This document shows positions 1 through 12,163 of a stretch of 64,000 bases of DNA, piece by piece. This stretch comes from Caprimulgus europaeus (lineage: Eukaryota > Chordata > Aves > Caprimulgiformes > Caprimulgidae): contig OU015541.1 in NCBI GenBank assembly GCA_907165065.1, positions 744,001-808,000 of the forward strand. The letters run 5' to 3'. The notes under the pieces were generated by a model. It was not told the DNA's origin, did not search any database, and worked only from the letters and a program-made list of their open reading frames with translations. The position numbers were made by a program, and so were the translations under genes. Within the stretch, counting starts at the first letter, position 1; every line of letters begins with the position of its first letter.

Positions 1-337
1 AACAAAGCCAAACTGCTTTTCCCCTGAACTGATGTTCAAGCAGTCGTTATTTCCGTAGCCCCTGGATGAGAAGTCACACGTGTTTTGGGAAGGGTCTTTG
101 GCAACAGAAGCATCTGAGGATTATTCTTGTTCTTTCTAACTTTCAAAAGCAATCAACTAAAGCTCAAGTGATAAAAACAAGCTAAGTTATAAAGAATAAT
201 TACCAACATAAATTTAATTATGAAATGACAGACACACACAGATGATGAGGATCCAATAACACCAGCACCACGCAGGTCTCCCTGCCACCACACAGCCTTT
301 GCCAGCCGAGGCTTTGGGGCACGGACAATGTTCTTAC

Positions 338-430
338 CTGCATCAGCTGCAGCCAGCTGGGAAGGGCTCTCGGGTCCGCTCGGGCTCTTCTGGAAGTCGT
401 CAAGACTTTGTGTTGTCCTCCCTTTTTTTC
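338..430 (-). other. Candidate coding exon, unidentified
   Basis: On the minus strand a CCATTGCAG acceptor precedes 93 bp that end at a near-consensus donor, CAG|GTAAGAA. Two frames are open. The phase 1-1 frame reads QSLDDFQKSPSGPESPSQL and looks like a low-complexity linker. I do not recognise the protein. Similar combinations occur by chance on both strands of this window, so this is a lead only. Confidence 0.2.
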
Positions 431-978
431 CTGCAATGGAGATGGAAGCAGTTACCCTTATATAAAACTACAGCCACCCAGACACACCTCTTGTCCCAAC
501 CTCCAGGTCTCACGAGCAGGCATCCCTCTGTGCTCTTGCTCTTTGCAAGCAACACCCAGCTGCCACCCCTCCTGATTTATACGAGGCAACGTCACCGCTG
601 GCCTGGCCGGCTGCTGTCTCCCTCTGTGGCCTGGAGCACTCGGTGCCGCGTTTTTCCCCCACTTAGTCCATCTTTAAAAGGATGCCCTGTGATGGTGGCC
701 CCAGTGGGGATCCCCATGCTTTGAGGACACCAACTTTCTAGAAATCATGAGAAGTACTGAAGCACCTCAGTCTGCCAGGAGGCTGGTGGGGCTGTCCGTA
801 CAGGGAGGGCAGCCTATGGAGCACAGGGGCACAGACTCAGGGAGGCTCATAGCAGGAAACAATCTCCTTTTCCCGATACCTGAGGAGTTGAGGGGCTTAT
901 AATGCTCATTCCTGTTTCAAATGCAACATGGGCAAAAGATTTTTTTGACCAAAAGCAACATGGAGAGGTTGCAGCTAC

Positions 979-1126
979 CTGATAAACGTTGGGTTTGTTA
1001 AGACCAAGCTTCCAATTTACTTCAGTTGTATCTGTAAAGGGTATATTGACTGTAAGAAATGAAGTTGTAATGAAATTTTTAAAGCCAACAACAAATATCA
1101 CTTTGAATAAGCAATGCTTATGCTGG
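979..1126 (-). other. Candidate coding exon, unidentified
   Basis: A strong pyrimidine-rich acceptor (ending CTCATTCAG) is followed by 148 bp open in one frame and a CAG|GTAGCT donor. The frame includes TSFLTVNIPFTDTTEVNWKL. It would enter in phase 2 and leave in phase 0. No family is recognised. If real, it could belong to a minus-strand gene starting at the CpG island near 5.7 kb. Confidence 0.2.
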
Positions 1127-3482
1127 CTGAATGAGGAGAGGGCAGCAGAAACATCTGTTTCAAAGGAAAATTTCACCCCACAGTGATGAAACTCTTATCC
1201 CTCAGCAGACACCTTGGCTTGGCTTTGCAGAAGTTTCCATTGTGCAGGGCTCCAGGAAGATCTTATCTGGCGGCTTTGTTAAGGTCTGATCACCCAGTTT
1301 GACAGGGATGGACTCAGATGGAAACCGGGCAGCAAAGGGCTGCCGAGGTGACCGGGGAGCTGGAGAGGGGTTGGTGTGCCCAGCCTCGTGGAACAAAGAC
1401 AGCAGAGATACGATCATTCTCCACAAACACAGGAGAGGGGTAAATGAGGAGGAGAGGAGCTCAGGGACAATGCTGGCACAGGAACAAACCCAAGCCAACA
1501 CATGCAGGTCGCAGTTAGGAGAAAGCTGCTTCCACCCTGGCGAGTTGGGAAGTGGAAGCTCCAGCTCAACAAAGCGGCTCCATCTCAGAAAGGCTGCGTG
1601 AGCTCTTGTCTGATTTAACTCACACTCACCCTGGGCTGCACACGCTGTGCCCACTGAGATCACAACTGCAGCGCTTGGGAAGAGACCTGGAGCAACTCTG
1701 CAGCCCAGGCCCTTTGTGGGGTGCAAAGTGCAGAGCCACACAAGCTGGGTCCTTCCCACATCCAACCCCTGGCTCCAGTCCTGCTTGCCCCATTTTCTCC
1801 CCAGGTGCCTCAGGGTGATTGACACTTACCAGTTCTATTGCTGACTCTGCTGCTTGCCCTAATGTGCTCCTACTGCCTGGGACACCACATCCATATTTCT
1901 CCTTTTTTGTTCCCTTTCAGAGAGTCTCATCCAAGGTTGAGCAGCCACCAGTGCTCACAGTGAAGCAGTCAGGAGACTCTGCTCTGGCCTTGTGCAGGCT
2001 ACAGGAATCGCTGCGGGCACAGACCAGCTACTGAGCACGCACAAAAGCAGATTTCCAGATGGTTTCAGACATGCCACCATGTGCACAATGAACACTGAGC
2101 CGCTGCACATGCCCACACCACTGCATGCTCAGATCAGGACATCCCACCGTTACAGAGCCGCTGTCTGTGCCCATACCTGGCGCACAGGTGCTGTCCCAGG
2201 AGCGGCGAGCAGGCGCTGTCAGGAAAGCAGCACATGCTGTACCCGGCTGTCGACATTCCCTCTGCTGTGCAAGTTCTTCTTCTTCAGTCAAATCCTCTGC
2301 CTCCCTCTCACACACCTATATTTCATTCTCTCCTTGCAGCAGTGATTTAGGTATCACTTACCAGGAGGCTGAATTCCGCTCTGCAGTGACAAGGGGATAT
2401 ATATTAAAATGAAGCATTGCAAGAAATGCGAGGAGAGATGATCACACAGAAACGCCGGGAAGCGGAGGGGCTTATGAAAAGACCAATGCCTGCAGAGGAA
2501 AGATGCTGCAGAGCAGAGCAGCTTCTGGCAGTCAGAACTACAGCTCAGAAAGGTGGCAGGTTAAAAAGGAAGAGGAACTTTAGAAGAGCAATATTAAAAT
2601 AAATATTATAATTTATTAAATATGATTAAATTAATTGATTTTTTCTCTCAAATGCTCAGAACCATAGAAGCCTAGGGAAAACTTAGGAGAATTGCATATA
2701 TCTCTCCAAAGAAAATGCTGAGCAATATTAAAGAACAACAACAACAACAAATTTTTCCACCACAGTTTGAAGAACACTACCACATTTTTATGACAAATGG
2801 TGGTTTTGGGACGTTCCAGAGGACTTCAGCTCAGAAACCTACAATCTCCACAGCCAGATTTACAGTCGGTTCAGCAGCTTTCATTGTCAGCAGATCATAA
2901 GGGCAGAGCAGCTTCATTAATACCAATCACTCTTTATAACAGCGAGCCTTGCCAGTTCGGTCCTGGGCTCACACTGACCCAAGGCTGCTGCTCAGCACAC
3001 GTCCCAGGGACTCGTGGCACTTTGTGCGTGGGCAGACGTCAGAAGCATCCTCTCCAGATGTACTCGTGTCTGATCGCTCACCCGTGCAGTTTCCTACCCA
3101 GGGAGCTTGAGAAACAGAAGCAGAACCTTGGGGCAGGGCCACGCAGAGAGGGTGGGCAGGAAAATCAGGGAGAGGAACCCGGGACTCACGGGCAGCAGCG
3201 AGGAGCTGCCTGTCAACAGGAGCGCGAGCAGCAGCACTGACTTCTGGATGCACCCGCAACACCGGGCACAAACAGCAAGGCAGAGTAAAATCCCTGCCAT
3301 GAGACAACAGCAAATCAATGTCTCCAGGAATTGTACAGCCAGGAGACTTTGCTTCCGAGATGTGAACCGAAGTAGAATGAGAATAACGTGATTGGCCACA
3401 AAAAAGGGACAAACTTCATTAGCTCGATGCAACGTGACGAGCTGTGATCCAAAATGGAGGCGTTTTAGCAGCTGTGCCCTCA

Positions 3483-3705
3483 GAGCTCACCGAGACAGCA
3501 GAGCTCACCGAGACAGCAGAGCTCCCCCAGACAGCAGAGCTCACCCAGACAGCAGAGCTCACCGAGACAGCAGAGCTCACCCAGACAGCAGAGCTCACCC
3601 AGACAGCAGAGCTCACCGAGACAGCAGAGCTCACCCAGACAGCAGAGCTCACCCAGACAGCAGAGCTCACTGAGACAGCAGAGCTCACCCAGACAGCAGA
3701 GCTCC
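3483..3705. repeat. 18-bp minisatellite with 54-bp higher-order pattern
   Basis: Twelve consecutive 18-bp units of the form GAGCTCACCGAGACAGCA are followed by a partial copy. Units differ mainly at positions 8-10 (ACCG, ACCC or ACTG type). From unit 2 onward the variants recur roughly every third unit (G-C-C, G-C-C), so the array grew partly by copying 54-bp blocks. Because 18 is a multiple of 3 and the unit has no stop in most frames, long artefactual reading frames run through it on both strands. Confidence 0.95.
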
Positions 3706-5179
3706 ACCGCTCAGCGCTGGAAGCAGCACGGGGACCCACGGGGAACCGGGCCACACCAGGCGGGACAGGCTGAAGCCCGGCAAACCCTTCCCGGCGGCTT
3801 CGGGCAGGCGCTGGTTTCACTGCGTTGGTTTCACCCAGTGCTGCGATATTTTGTCAGTGTCTGTCACCGACCTGCAGAGACCGAGTTGAACCCGAGGTGC
3901 TGCCCTGAGCATCCTTCTGGGTTGGACACCCAGGGTCCTGACACCTTCAGGTCTGGCACATTCCAGGTTTCCCCAGGATATCCTTTTTCACTGGCCCCAC
4001 ACAAGGCAAGCTTGGCCACTTGCCACAAGTCACTCGATGTTCAAAGCTGGCTCAGGTCAGCAGAAGAGGCTGTGACCTTCCCGTGGGGCTGCCAGGAGCC
4101 GCGGTGACAGGCCACAGGGCACACACAGCCTCACTGCCCCACGCTGGGGTGCGTGGCCAGGACGGCCCCGGGGGGCTGCAGGCAGCCGACCTGCACTGGC
4201 CGCCCTGAGGTGAGCTGCCCGGAGCACGACTCGGCAGAGACATGTCAGCGCGGATTCCTCGGTGACACAACGTGCACCTTAAAGTCAAATCTCGTCCTGT
4301 ATTTTAGACAAATGAATCCCTTTCCTGCCTTCTCCCCATCACTTCCAATCACTTGCGCCGCGAGCGCTGTGAACGCCTCAATTCCTCCTCGCTCTTCATT
4401 CTTCCAATTTATTTCTTGCCTTCCTTCCAGCCTGGAAAATGGATTTCTGTCCATTTCGTTGTCTCAGAAAGTGTCAGCACCATGGTGCCAACAGAGACTT
4501 TTCAAATAAAGACAGCTATTTCCCTTTGACTAAGGAGAGCAATGCAGGCTCAAAGCCATGTTTCTGTCTTGCCTCAGGTTTGGGGAAGCTTCGCTTTACA
4601 AAAAGAAAAGCAATATTGAGTGAGATCATCCTTGATCGTCTCTATTAATCTCTGGGAAGAATTAGCAGCAGCCTTATATTACACACATACATCTTCTGTA
4701 AGAAAAGATTTCAGGTTTTCTGTCTTATTCTCAGCTTTTAATAGAGACTTGACAGGGTCTCCCTGGACACATCGTCAGCACGGGTGGCAGAATTAGTGCC
4801 GTGCTTTGTCCAGACATTCCTCGGGAGAGAAATTACAGCCCCCACAAGTAGTCAGGGGTTTGGAGTCAGCGTTATGTAAATAAATGCTTATTTCTAGGGA
4901 GATACCAACTGTTCTAAAGAAAATACAGCTGAAACAAGAGAGCAAGTTTGTGTTAAATAAACGTTGCTAATGAGTTCATTATCCTGATGAGTAGGGCTGA
5001 GGTCTAACTCACCCATATGCTACCACGCTCCGTGCTCAGTCCCGTGTCGGTTGGTACATGGGTCCTGTCTCAGGGCAGAAGCCTCAAAACACCAGTTGGA
5101 CACTGAAAGGAGGAGACAAAGAGGCATGAGAGGAGATAAAACCCCGTGCAGGCTGGAGAGGGTGAAGGTGGCCACGCAG

Positions 5180-5735
5180 CTGTCCTGCCTCCGACCCCGC
5201 GGGGCTCAGCATCCCCATTCACACCCACAACTGGTGCGGCGGGTCCGAGCGCCCAGCCCCGGGGAGACGTTACAGATCTCGTACAGACCTTCCCAGGGTC
5301 CCCCGCTGCCCAACTGAAGAGCAATTCTGAGGCAAAAATGGGTGAAGACCTCAGCTCTCCGGGAGGGAAACAAGTGACCGGGGGCGAGGAACGGCCGCGT
5401 GTCCTCACCCCACCACAGAGGCAGCGCCGGGAGCCTGGAGCTGACCTGGGACCGGGGCCCGCACTGCGGACCGACATGGAACCAACCTGCCCCGGCCCAC
5501 GGGACTGGTGAAAAGCACCCGAACACTGCAGCGAGGGGAGAAGGGAGCAGCCGCTGGGACACGCCGGGAGCAGCGGGCGCGGCCGGCGCCGGGAAAGCTC
5601 GAACCGGCGGGCCCGGGAGGCTCCGCTCCGGGCGGGGGCGCTGCGGGGAGCGGCGCGGCTTGGCTTGTACCGCCCCCTGCTGGCGGCGCGCGGCGGCACA
5701 GAACCCCACAATGGCCGCGATTGGCAACGCCCGTT
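5180..5735. promoter_or_regulatory. Orphan CpG island, probable promoter
   Basis: GC-rich, CpG-dense DNA, densest at 5520-5735, carries GC-box-like GGGCGGGGGCG, a CTCF-type motif (5670-5687) and an inverted CCAAT box (ATTGG near 5720). It ends abruptly where a CR1 fragment begins (about 5735). No first exon of a known gene could be placed on either strand. It probably drives a gene I could not identify, perhaps running leftwards on the minus strand. Confidence 0.5.
5670..5687 (+). promoter_or_regulatory. CTCF-type binding motif
   Basis: CCGCCCCCTGCTGGCGGC closely matches the reverse form of the vertebrate CTCF core (GCGCCCCCTGSTGGC). It sits inside the orphan CpG island, where an insulator or promoter-anchored loop would be typical. 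The call rests on motif similarity alone. Confidence 0.5.
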
Positions 5736-6085
5736 AAACTCATCGAGCCCAGGAACCCAACACTGACCAGTCCCGACTGACCCATGTCCCTCAGCACTGT
5801 GTCTACACCACTCTTCAATCCCTCCAGGGATGGGGCCTCCACCACTGCCCTGGGCAACCCCTTCCAGTGCCTCAGAACCCTTTCAGCAAAGAAATTCTTC
5901 CTCACATCCAACCCCAACTGCCCTGGGCACAACTGGAGCCCATTTCCTCTTGTCCTGTCCCTTGGCCCTTGGTTGAACAGACCCACCCCCACCTCTCTGC
6001 ACCCTCCTTTCAGGGGCTTGTGCAGAGCCAGGTCTCCCCTCAGCCTCCTTTTCTCCAGGAGGCTCAGCCGCAGCTCCGTGGGGAT
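5735..6085 (-). mobile_element. CR1 LINE 3' fragment
   Basis: Reverse-oriented 3' portion of a CR1 non-LTR retrotransposon. It shares long near-identical stretches with the copies at 11870-12163 and 43721-44055, such as CTTTCAGCAAAGAAATTCTT. The usual CR1 3'-terminal ATTCTGTGAT repeats are missing at the left edge, so the copy is clipped where it abuts the CpG island. It is 5'-truncated and non-coding. Confidence 0.9.
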
Positions 6086-9000
6086 GGGGACCCTCATCCC
6101 GGCACAGGGATCCCCCAGCTCCCCCGGCCTCGTGCTCCCCGCAGCACCTGGAGCTCAGAATGGGCGCTGGGGATCAGCGCCGTGGCAGACGGGTGTTGCT
6201 GAAGCACCGGTGCTGCCTCTGCTCGAGCTGGAACTGAACGCGGAGCAGCTGGGAACGTTATGCGGAAAATTATTTGAAAGACACGCATGGGATCACAGTT
6301 CTAAAGCACCTCACAGCAGGGTCACATCGATTCCTGTGCGCAAAAATGCAATCTGGAAAAAAAAAACAACACAGAGAGATAATTTAATTCCCCTTTGACT
6401 CTGAAAAACAATTTGATGCCTATCTGACACATTGCAAAGAGCTGAGTACCAACCTAGAAAACAAACACAGCACGGTGGAGCGAGTCGCACGCCATGCCCT
6501 GGAATTTCACACTGTAGTGTGAAGTTAATAAAAAACTGGTTCAAGGCCAATTTCACTCACTCACACAGTAAAAACAAGACTTTGTTCATGTTGGAAGAGC
6601 CCAGGTTGATCCATTATCAACACCCACTGACAAGCTCCACGACCAGGGCTCCTCACACACCCGATGGCAATCACTCCCCTACCCAGACCCGCCAGCAGCT
6701 CCCACCCCAGCGGCCCCACACCGACAGCCTCACACAGCCGCACGGCAGCAGAACACATCGTGGTTAAAAACTCACTGCGGGCTAATTAAAACCTAAACAA
6801 GGTTCCACAGTGGCTTTTAGCATCCTGCCACGTAGCAAGAGAGACCCTTGCAAACATTCGGGGGCTCAGGTGCTCACCACTGGGATTTGGGCACAGAATT
6901 CCCGAGGGCTGTGCCGCGGCGTTCCAGCTGGATCACGGCGGATCGCGAAGGGCGGGACCGCGGCACGCGGCCGTTACCATTGTCTCCGAAATAAGAACTG
7001 GATCCTTCAAGGCAGCGCCAGGCTCTGGCAATTTCCAGCAGCCTCTCTCGACTGCGGATGCTCAGACCATAAATAATCACCACACATTTTTGCTGCCACT
7101 GATATTTTATTGCCCGAGGCAGCCACTCGCTGGTCTGCCTCCGAGATAAGGCCAGGCAAGCTTCAGAGAGTTTGGGTACTTTGAGTGGAATCTTCTCAGC
7201 ATCAAAGTCCCAGCAGGGTTTTTAGTGAGACTTTAGAAACCAAGTTAAGGATTTTTAATGCGCCATACCCCAAGTAGCATCAAAGCGCCAGCTGTCTGCG
7301 GGGAACTGCTGTTAACAAAGTCACCGATCGCGCGGAAATAGAGCTGAACTAAACAGCTTCAGCACTGGCATTCCGAGAAACTTTTATGTGCAGGAGATGA
7401 GCACTCCAGAGGTTTATTTGGAGCAGAGAGTCTGAATTAAAAAAAAAAATTGACTTCCCTATTTGCCATATAAAATTACTCAGATGAAAATGAGGTCTTG
7501 AGATTCTCTGAGCTTGTGCTGCACGGCTCAGAATAAATATTCTCATTGAATTATGGTGCTGCACGGCCCACACACATGGAATCAAGGTCATCTCCAGCAG
7601 CTAGCAAGAGCTCTCTGCTCCCTGATCTCTGCTGTTTCACCACACAATTCCATTTTGCTTTTGAGCAGACGTTATTGCTAAGCAGGGGCTATCTGGGCTG
7701 TCAGGAGAGGAACCACGTTTAATATGACCACAGGCAGCAGCAATATCACTGCATGGGAGACACAAGCTGCTCAGACTCACACTCTGATAAGACCAACAAC
7801 CTGTAAATCATTTTCTGCTGTTGTTCATTTCTTCCCAGGAGCCAGGAGCATCTTGTCACTCGCACTGAATTCTCTGCGTGCCTGTGACACTGTGAAGAGG
7901 TTTGTGACCAAACACCCGGGACGCAGGGTGACAGCGCTGCCTTCGCTGCATCGCGCCGGCAGCGAGGCCAGCGCCTGCGCCGCCGCTGCAACCAAGAGCA
8001 TCTGTTTTGTCAACCAAAATGCAATTCAGCACAGAGGAACCCAGCACTGCCGTGGCATTGTTGGCTTTATCGCTCTCATCAACACACGCTGCTGTTCTGG
8101 AAGCTGGAGCAACCATACGCTCTCTGCCAGCCACCTCTTTTTTATGGAGAATAATTAAGACGAGCAAGGGCAAAGAAACACGGATACACAGCTCCCTGCT
8201 GCAGCACTCCACACCCAGGTGCCTCACACAGGTGATGGGACATTTAAAGACTGAACACACACACAAAACCATCACAGCCCTTGTCTGTCTTGCCTGTGAT
8301 GTGGGAACGTCTCCAGATCCACCCGATTCTCCACTTGTTCTCGCTGTGACGCAAGGAGGAGCTCAGACATTCTGAGACACAGCTTTCTAAGGGGAAAAGC
8401 AGGACCCTGATTAGATGCCTGTTCCTTGTCAAACAAGATGTGCACCCAGTCCTACACCGTGACACTCTGTCTTCCTATCCCTTCATCTTTTTTTTTCCAT
8501 TTTATTTTTTAAGGTAACAGCCTCCAGCCTCTTTTCAGAGCAGCAGGCAGCATGCCCAGAGCTGCCACAACCCCGCGGCTGCACGCGATGCTGATGGTGT
8601 TTGTGCAGAGCAGCAAGCCTGAATTCAAATGCCTTGGACAGCTTCTCATAAACAGTTCTGCTTGGACAAAAGCAGCTAGCTGCTGCGAGCCAAGAGCTGG
8701 GGAGAAACAGGTTTCCCAGTTGCCACAAAGCTGAAAAAATCAAACTCCTATGATGAAGGTAATGCCAGCCCTGGGTGCCTCCACCAGCTCTCAAGGCCAC
8801 CTTCGGCTTTACCGACACACAGTGACTCGTGAAAGGCTGAGCTGAAACAGTATTTCATGGCTTGAATTGCTTCAAATCCCCAAGGAACAAGTGTCAGGAT
8901 TTTCAATAGCTTTAGTGTTAATAATAAACCAGGGACCTCTTCCAGGATCAGAGCACAAACAGTACTTATTTCTCTTTCAAAGCTTTGATTCCTAAAACCT

Positions 9001-11869
9001 TTCTTACATTCAGCTTGACATCAAAACACCCATCTCATTCACTCAGACTGTCACAGGAGAATTGTGTGCTGCTATTAGAAATAGCCCTGAGGTGAATTAA
9101 AAACAGCCTGTAATGATGTTCCACTACAGCAACTTTATTTCTACCAAACCAAATAAATGAGCAATATTTTATCTGATGTGCCTTGGCTCAGCAGAGAGCG
9201 GCAGCTGCTCCCCATATGATTTATTGAATGGATGTTTTCTAAATAGCCAAAGTCGGGCTCTGAAGCCAGTCACAAAATCTCCTGTTTATAACAACCCAGT
9301 GCAGAGATAGGGAGAGAGAAATTCAGATTCTGGTTAGGGGCAAGTTTGGGCAGGAACCGTTTTATTTGCAATTTTCCCCCTACAAACACACCACACATGC
9401 AAGGAGCCGTATAACAGAGTCTATAAATATTGATGCTCAACAGCTGGCAGCAACGATACCGGGCACAAACAAGCCTCTTGTTATGCAAAGTCAAGGGAAC
9501 ACTGGATGTTCAAAGGCACACAGAATGCCTTCAGGAGACTGAGGGGTGGGGGTGAGGGCAGGGGAGGGTGGCAAGGAAAGTTGGACCTTGCTGTGTTTCT
9601 GGAAGAGGTGCAGTCAGCACCTCCCAGCACCAGTCACACTGGGGCACGATGCTGTCACACCCCATGCACTGCACGGCTGCACCAGCTGCCTCAGAACCGC
9701 CGGCCCCTGGCACTGCGGCGAGATAAGCAGAGACAGAAGTAAAATAAAGACAAATAAATCACATAAGCACAACACCTCCAGCAAACAGGACTGTGGCATA
9801 AGCAGCTCAAGCAGGGATTTTTGGCTCGTGGAGAGCTGGCAGGAGGAAAGGTATTTTCACACTGGCGATTCAAACAGGGGATACTCTGCCAAAGGACATC
9901 TCTGAAGCCAAGAAGTTAATTGGATTCAAAAGAGGTCTGGACATGTACCCGGGCTCTGAGGACACAGGGAAGCGCTGCAGTGACCGCTAACATGCTTCAA
10001 GGATTTTACACTTCGATGGGCTCCAGCTCCTGCTCCCAGAGCCTCCAAGACCAACTCAGTGAGGGGAGGCAGACGGGTGCTTTCACGTGTGCCCCAAAGT
10101 GCTGGCACCTCCCTCTGAAGGGACAGCAAGCTGTGGCTGTCATTGAGAAGTGACAGTCCTGAAGGGACAGAGATGATCTCTTCTGGGTATTTTAATTCTT
10201 TTAATGCCAGAGCAAAGAGCTGACGAGGGCAGAGAGAAACCCTGACAGGGCAGCAAGTGCCCAGTGTAGCAGCACTGGGATTCCTGCCCCAAGACATGAA
10301 AGACCCCAAAAACTCAGAGCCCGAGGAACGCCAGCGCCTGGGTCCACGCGCCGTTTGCTCCGGGAGTGGGAACGCCACCCTGAACTGCTGATTAAACACA
10401 ACCAGGCTGGGAGGAAAGCTCAGCCACATGCTTCTGTTGGTGTGCAATTAGGACATTAGCCCTGTCTCTAATGAAACATCAGGGCAGCCTTAAGGAAAAA
10501 ATAGCTTTAAACACTCACAAAATGCTCACAAAGGCTTGTCCCGATGCCAGCTCAAGTCCCTCTGTGCAGATGCCCAAGCCAAAGAAACCTTTGATGCCAG
10601 TGGGACACATGTTCACCACAACATTCCACCCCATGGCTATTAAGGAAAAAAAATAAAATTAAAATAAATTCTCTGATAGTTTGCCCTCCACTAATATGCA
10701 CTTAAAGAAATAAACAACCACCTGGCCTTGCCATTGAAGAGTGGCACAAACATTTCTGCAAGCAGATTACTGACCAGAACCAGAAGTTATAAACAGGTTA
10801 GTAATTCAATAAACAAAACAGTAAAACATTTCAAAACAGACCACACAAACCTCATTTTACCTGCCCTCCTACAAAAGCAGTCAAATATCTATTTATGAGA
10901 TTATAACCACCTATTTTCTACGCCACTCAAAAAAAAGCAGGAAAAGGAATCAAGATAAAAAGAGGGCATATTTTAGCTGTAAAGGATTTATTCATTCAAT
11001 TTACATTTGACTCAATTACCCAGGCAAAGCTCAAACACTGCCAACATGATGTAGGTGACTGCACACACACCATAAATAATGCAGCATTAAAGTAATAAAA
11101 CCTGTGCCTGCAGTTTCGGGATAGCTTCAGCAGCGGGAAGCGGCGCTGCCTCCGCGTGCGCCTTTATGTCTGAGCGGCCGCGTGCTCTGCTGCGGCTCGG
11201 AACAGAGCCTGGGAACCCCTCACGCAAAGAAAACCCTTTGGCTCCATCCCCAGAGGAGTGGGGATGAACTCCTGGAAGGATGGGTCAAGGACCAGCAGGG
11301 ACCAGTTCTGAACACGAGCTGAGCGAGGGCCAGGCCGGGACCAGCCAGGCTGAGCTGGAATTTCGCCGTCCCCCCAGGTGAGCCCCGAAACCCCGAAGCT
11401 GTCCTTGCTGGTGGCTCCTGGAGCAAAAGCAGTGAGCAGAGAGGCACAAAGGTCTGACCAGGGAGCCCCTGGCTCGTGCTGTGCTCAGAGGAAACGGCCA
11501 ATGGCACAACTGCCTCTCGCAGGTGTTGACAAGGATGAGTGTCACCTACAGAAGCTTCACCCACAACGCTCATGGGCACTGGCTGAAGCACTGGCTGCCT
11601 TCCCCCTGCTCGCCCCCCACACTGACAGCCCGGCTGTGTGAGCTCCCTCCCAGGCACTCAGCAATCAGACCTGCGGCCACCAGCTTCACATACAGTACAA
11701 AGTCAATCTCATCTACTTTTTGGAAGATGGAAGGGAGGTTTTGCAGCTATCTCCTGTCCACAGAGAAGGAACAGAGGTGTGGAAGCCACTGCTAGACCTG
11801 CAGTACCACCTCCTGCCCAGGCAGATTTCCCAGCAACTGGCCATCATGTTTTCACACACAGTGTCAGCC
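6086..11869. other. Intergenic or intronic DNA, nothing recognised
   Basis: AT-rich stretches are interspersed with small CpG-containing clusters near 6905-6975, 7905-7985 and 11125-11200. None has a recognisable exon. Several open frames of 80-140 codons occur but show no family motifs, splice logic or codon bias. About 9880-9970 faintly resembles the 3' part of an old LINE, too weakly to call. Confidence 0.4.
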
Positions 11870-12163
11870 TGTCCAACCAAGGACCAAGGGACAGGACAAG
11901 AGGAAATGGGCTCCAGTTGTGCCCAGGGCAGTTGAGATTGGATGTGAGGAAGAATTTCTTTGCTGAAAGGGTTCTGAGGCATTGGAAGGGGTTGCCCAGG
12001 GCAGTGGTGGAGTCCCCATCCCTGGAGGGATTGAAGAGTCGTGTAGACACAGTGCTGAGGGACATGGGTCAGTGGGGACTGGTCACTGTTGGGTTCATGA
12101 TGGGACTCAATGAGCTTAAAGGGCTTTTCCAGTCCAGGCAGTTCTGGGGTTCTGTGATCTGTT
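11870..12163 (+). mobile_element. CR1 LINE 3' fragment
   Basis: Forward-oriented CR1 3' end, starting near CAACCAAGGACCAAGGGACA and ending at the typical terminus GGGGTTCTGTGATCTG. It belongs to the same subfamily as the copies at 5735-6085 and 43721-44055. It is 5'-truncated with no reverse transcriptase domain. Confidence 0.93.

Larger units (their letters stand above)
1..5130. other. Left-end region without a recognised gene
   Basis: No exon could be assigned to a known family. AT-rich stretches (about 2.58-2.64 kb) alternate with moderately GC-rich DNA. The only strong structure is the 18-bp minisatellite at 3483-3705. Two minus-strand candidate exons (338-430 and 979-1126) have good splice sites and open frames but no recognisable homology. 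They are listed separately with low confidence. Confidence 0.5.

Noticed and set aside
3094..3432. Minus-strand frame with hydrophobic segments and a CARCCGC stretch, ending at a GTGAGT donor
   Set aside because: It looks like a signal peptide or membrane exon and would suit a BPIF-type neighbour, but there is no suitable ATG, no clear acceptor and no family match.
3392..3820. Repeat proteins (TAELTQ, SAVWVS, LCCLGE types)
   Set aside because: They are translations of the 18-bp minisatellite in different frames, with no start context or splice support.
9880..9970. Possible ancient LINE remnant
   Set aside because: The resemblance to old LINE 3' sequence is too weak to separate from chance without a repeat library.
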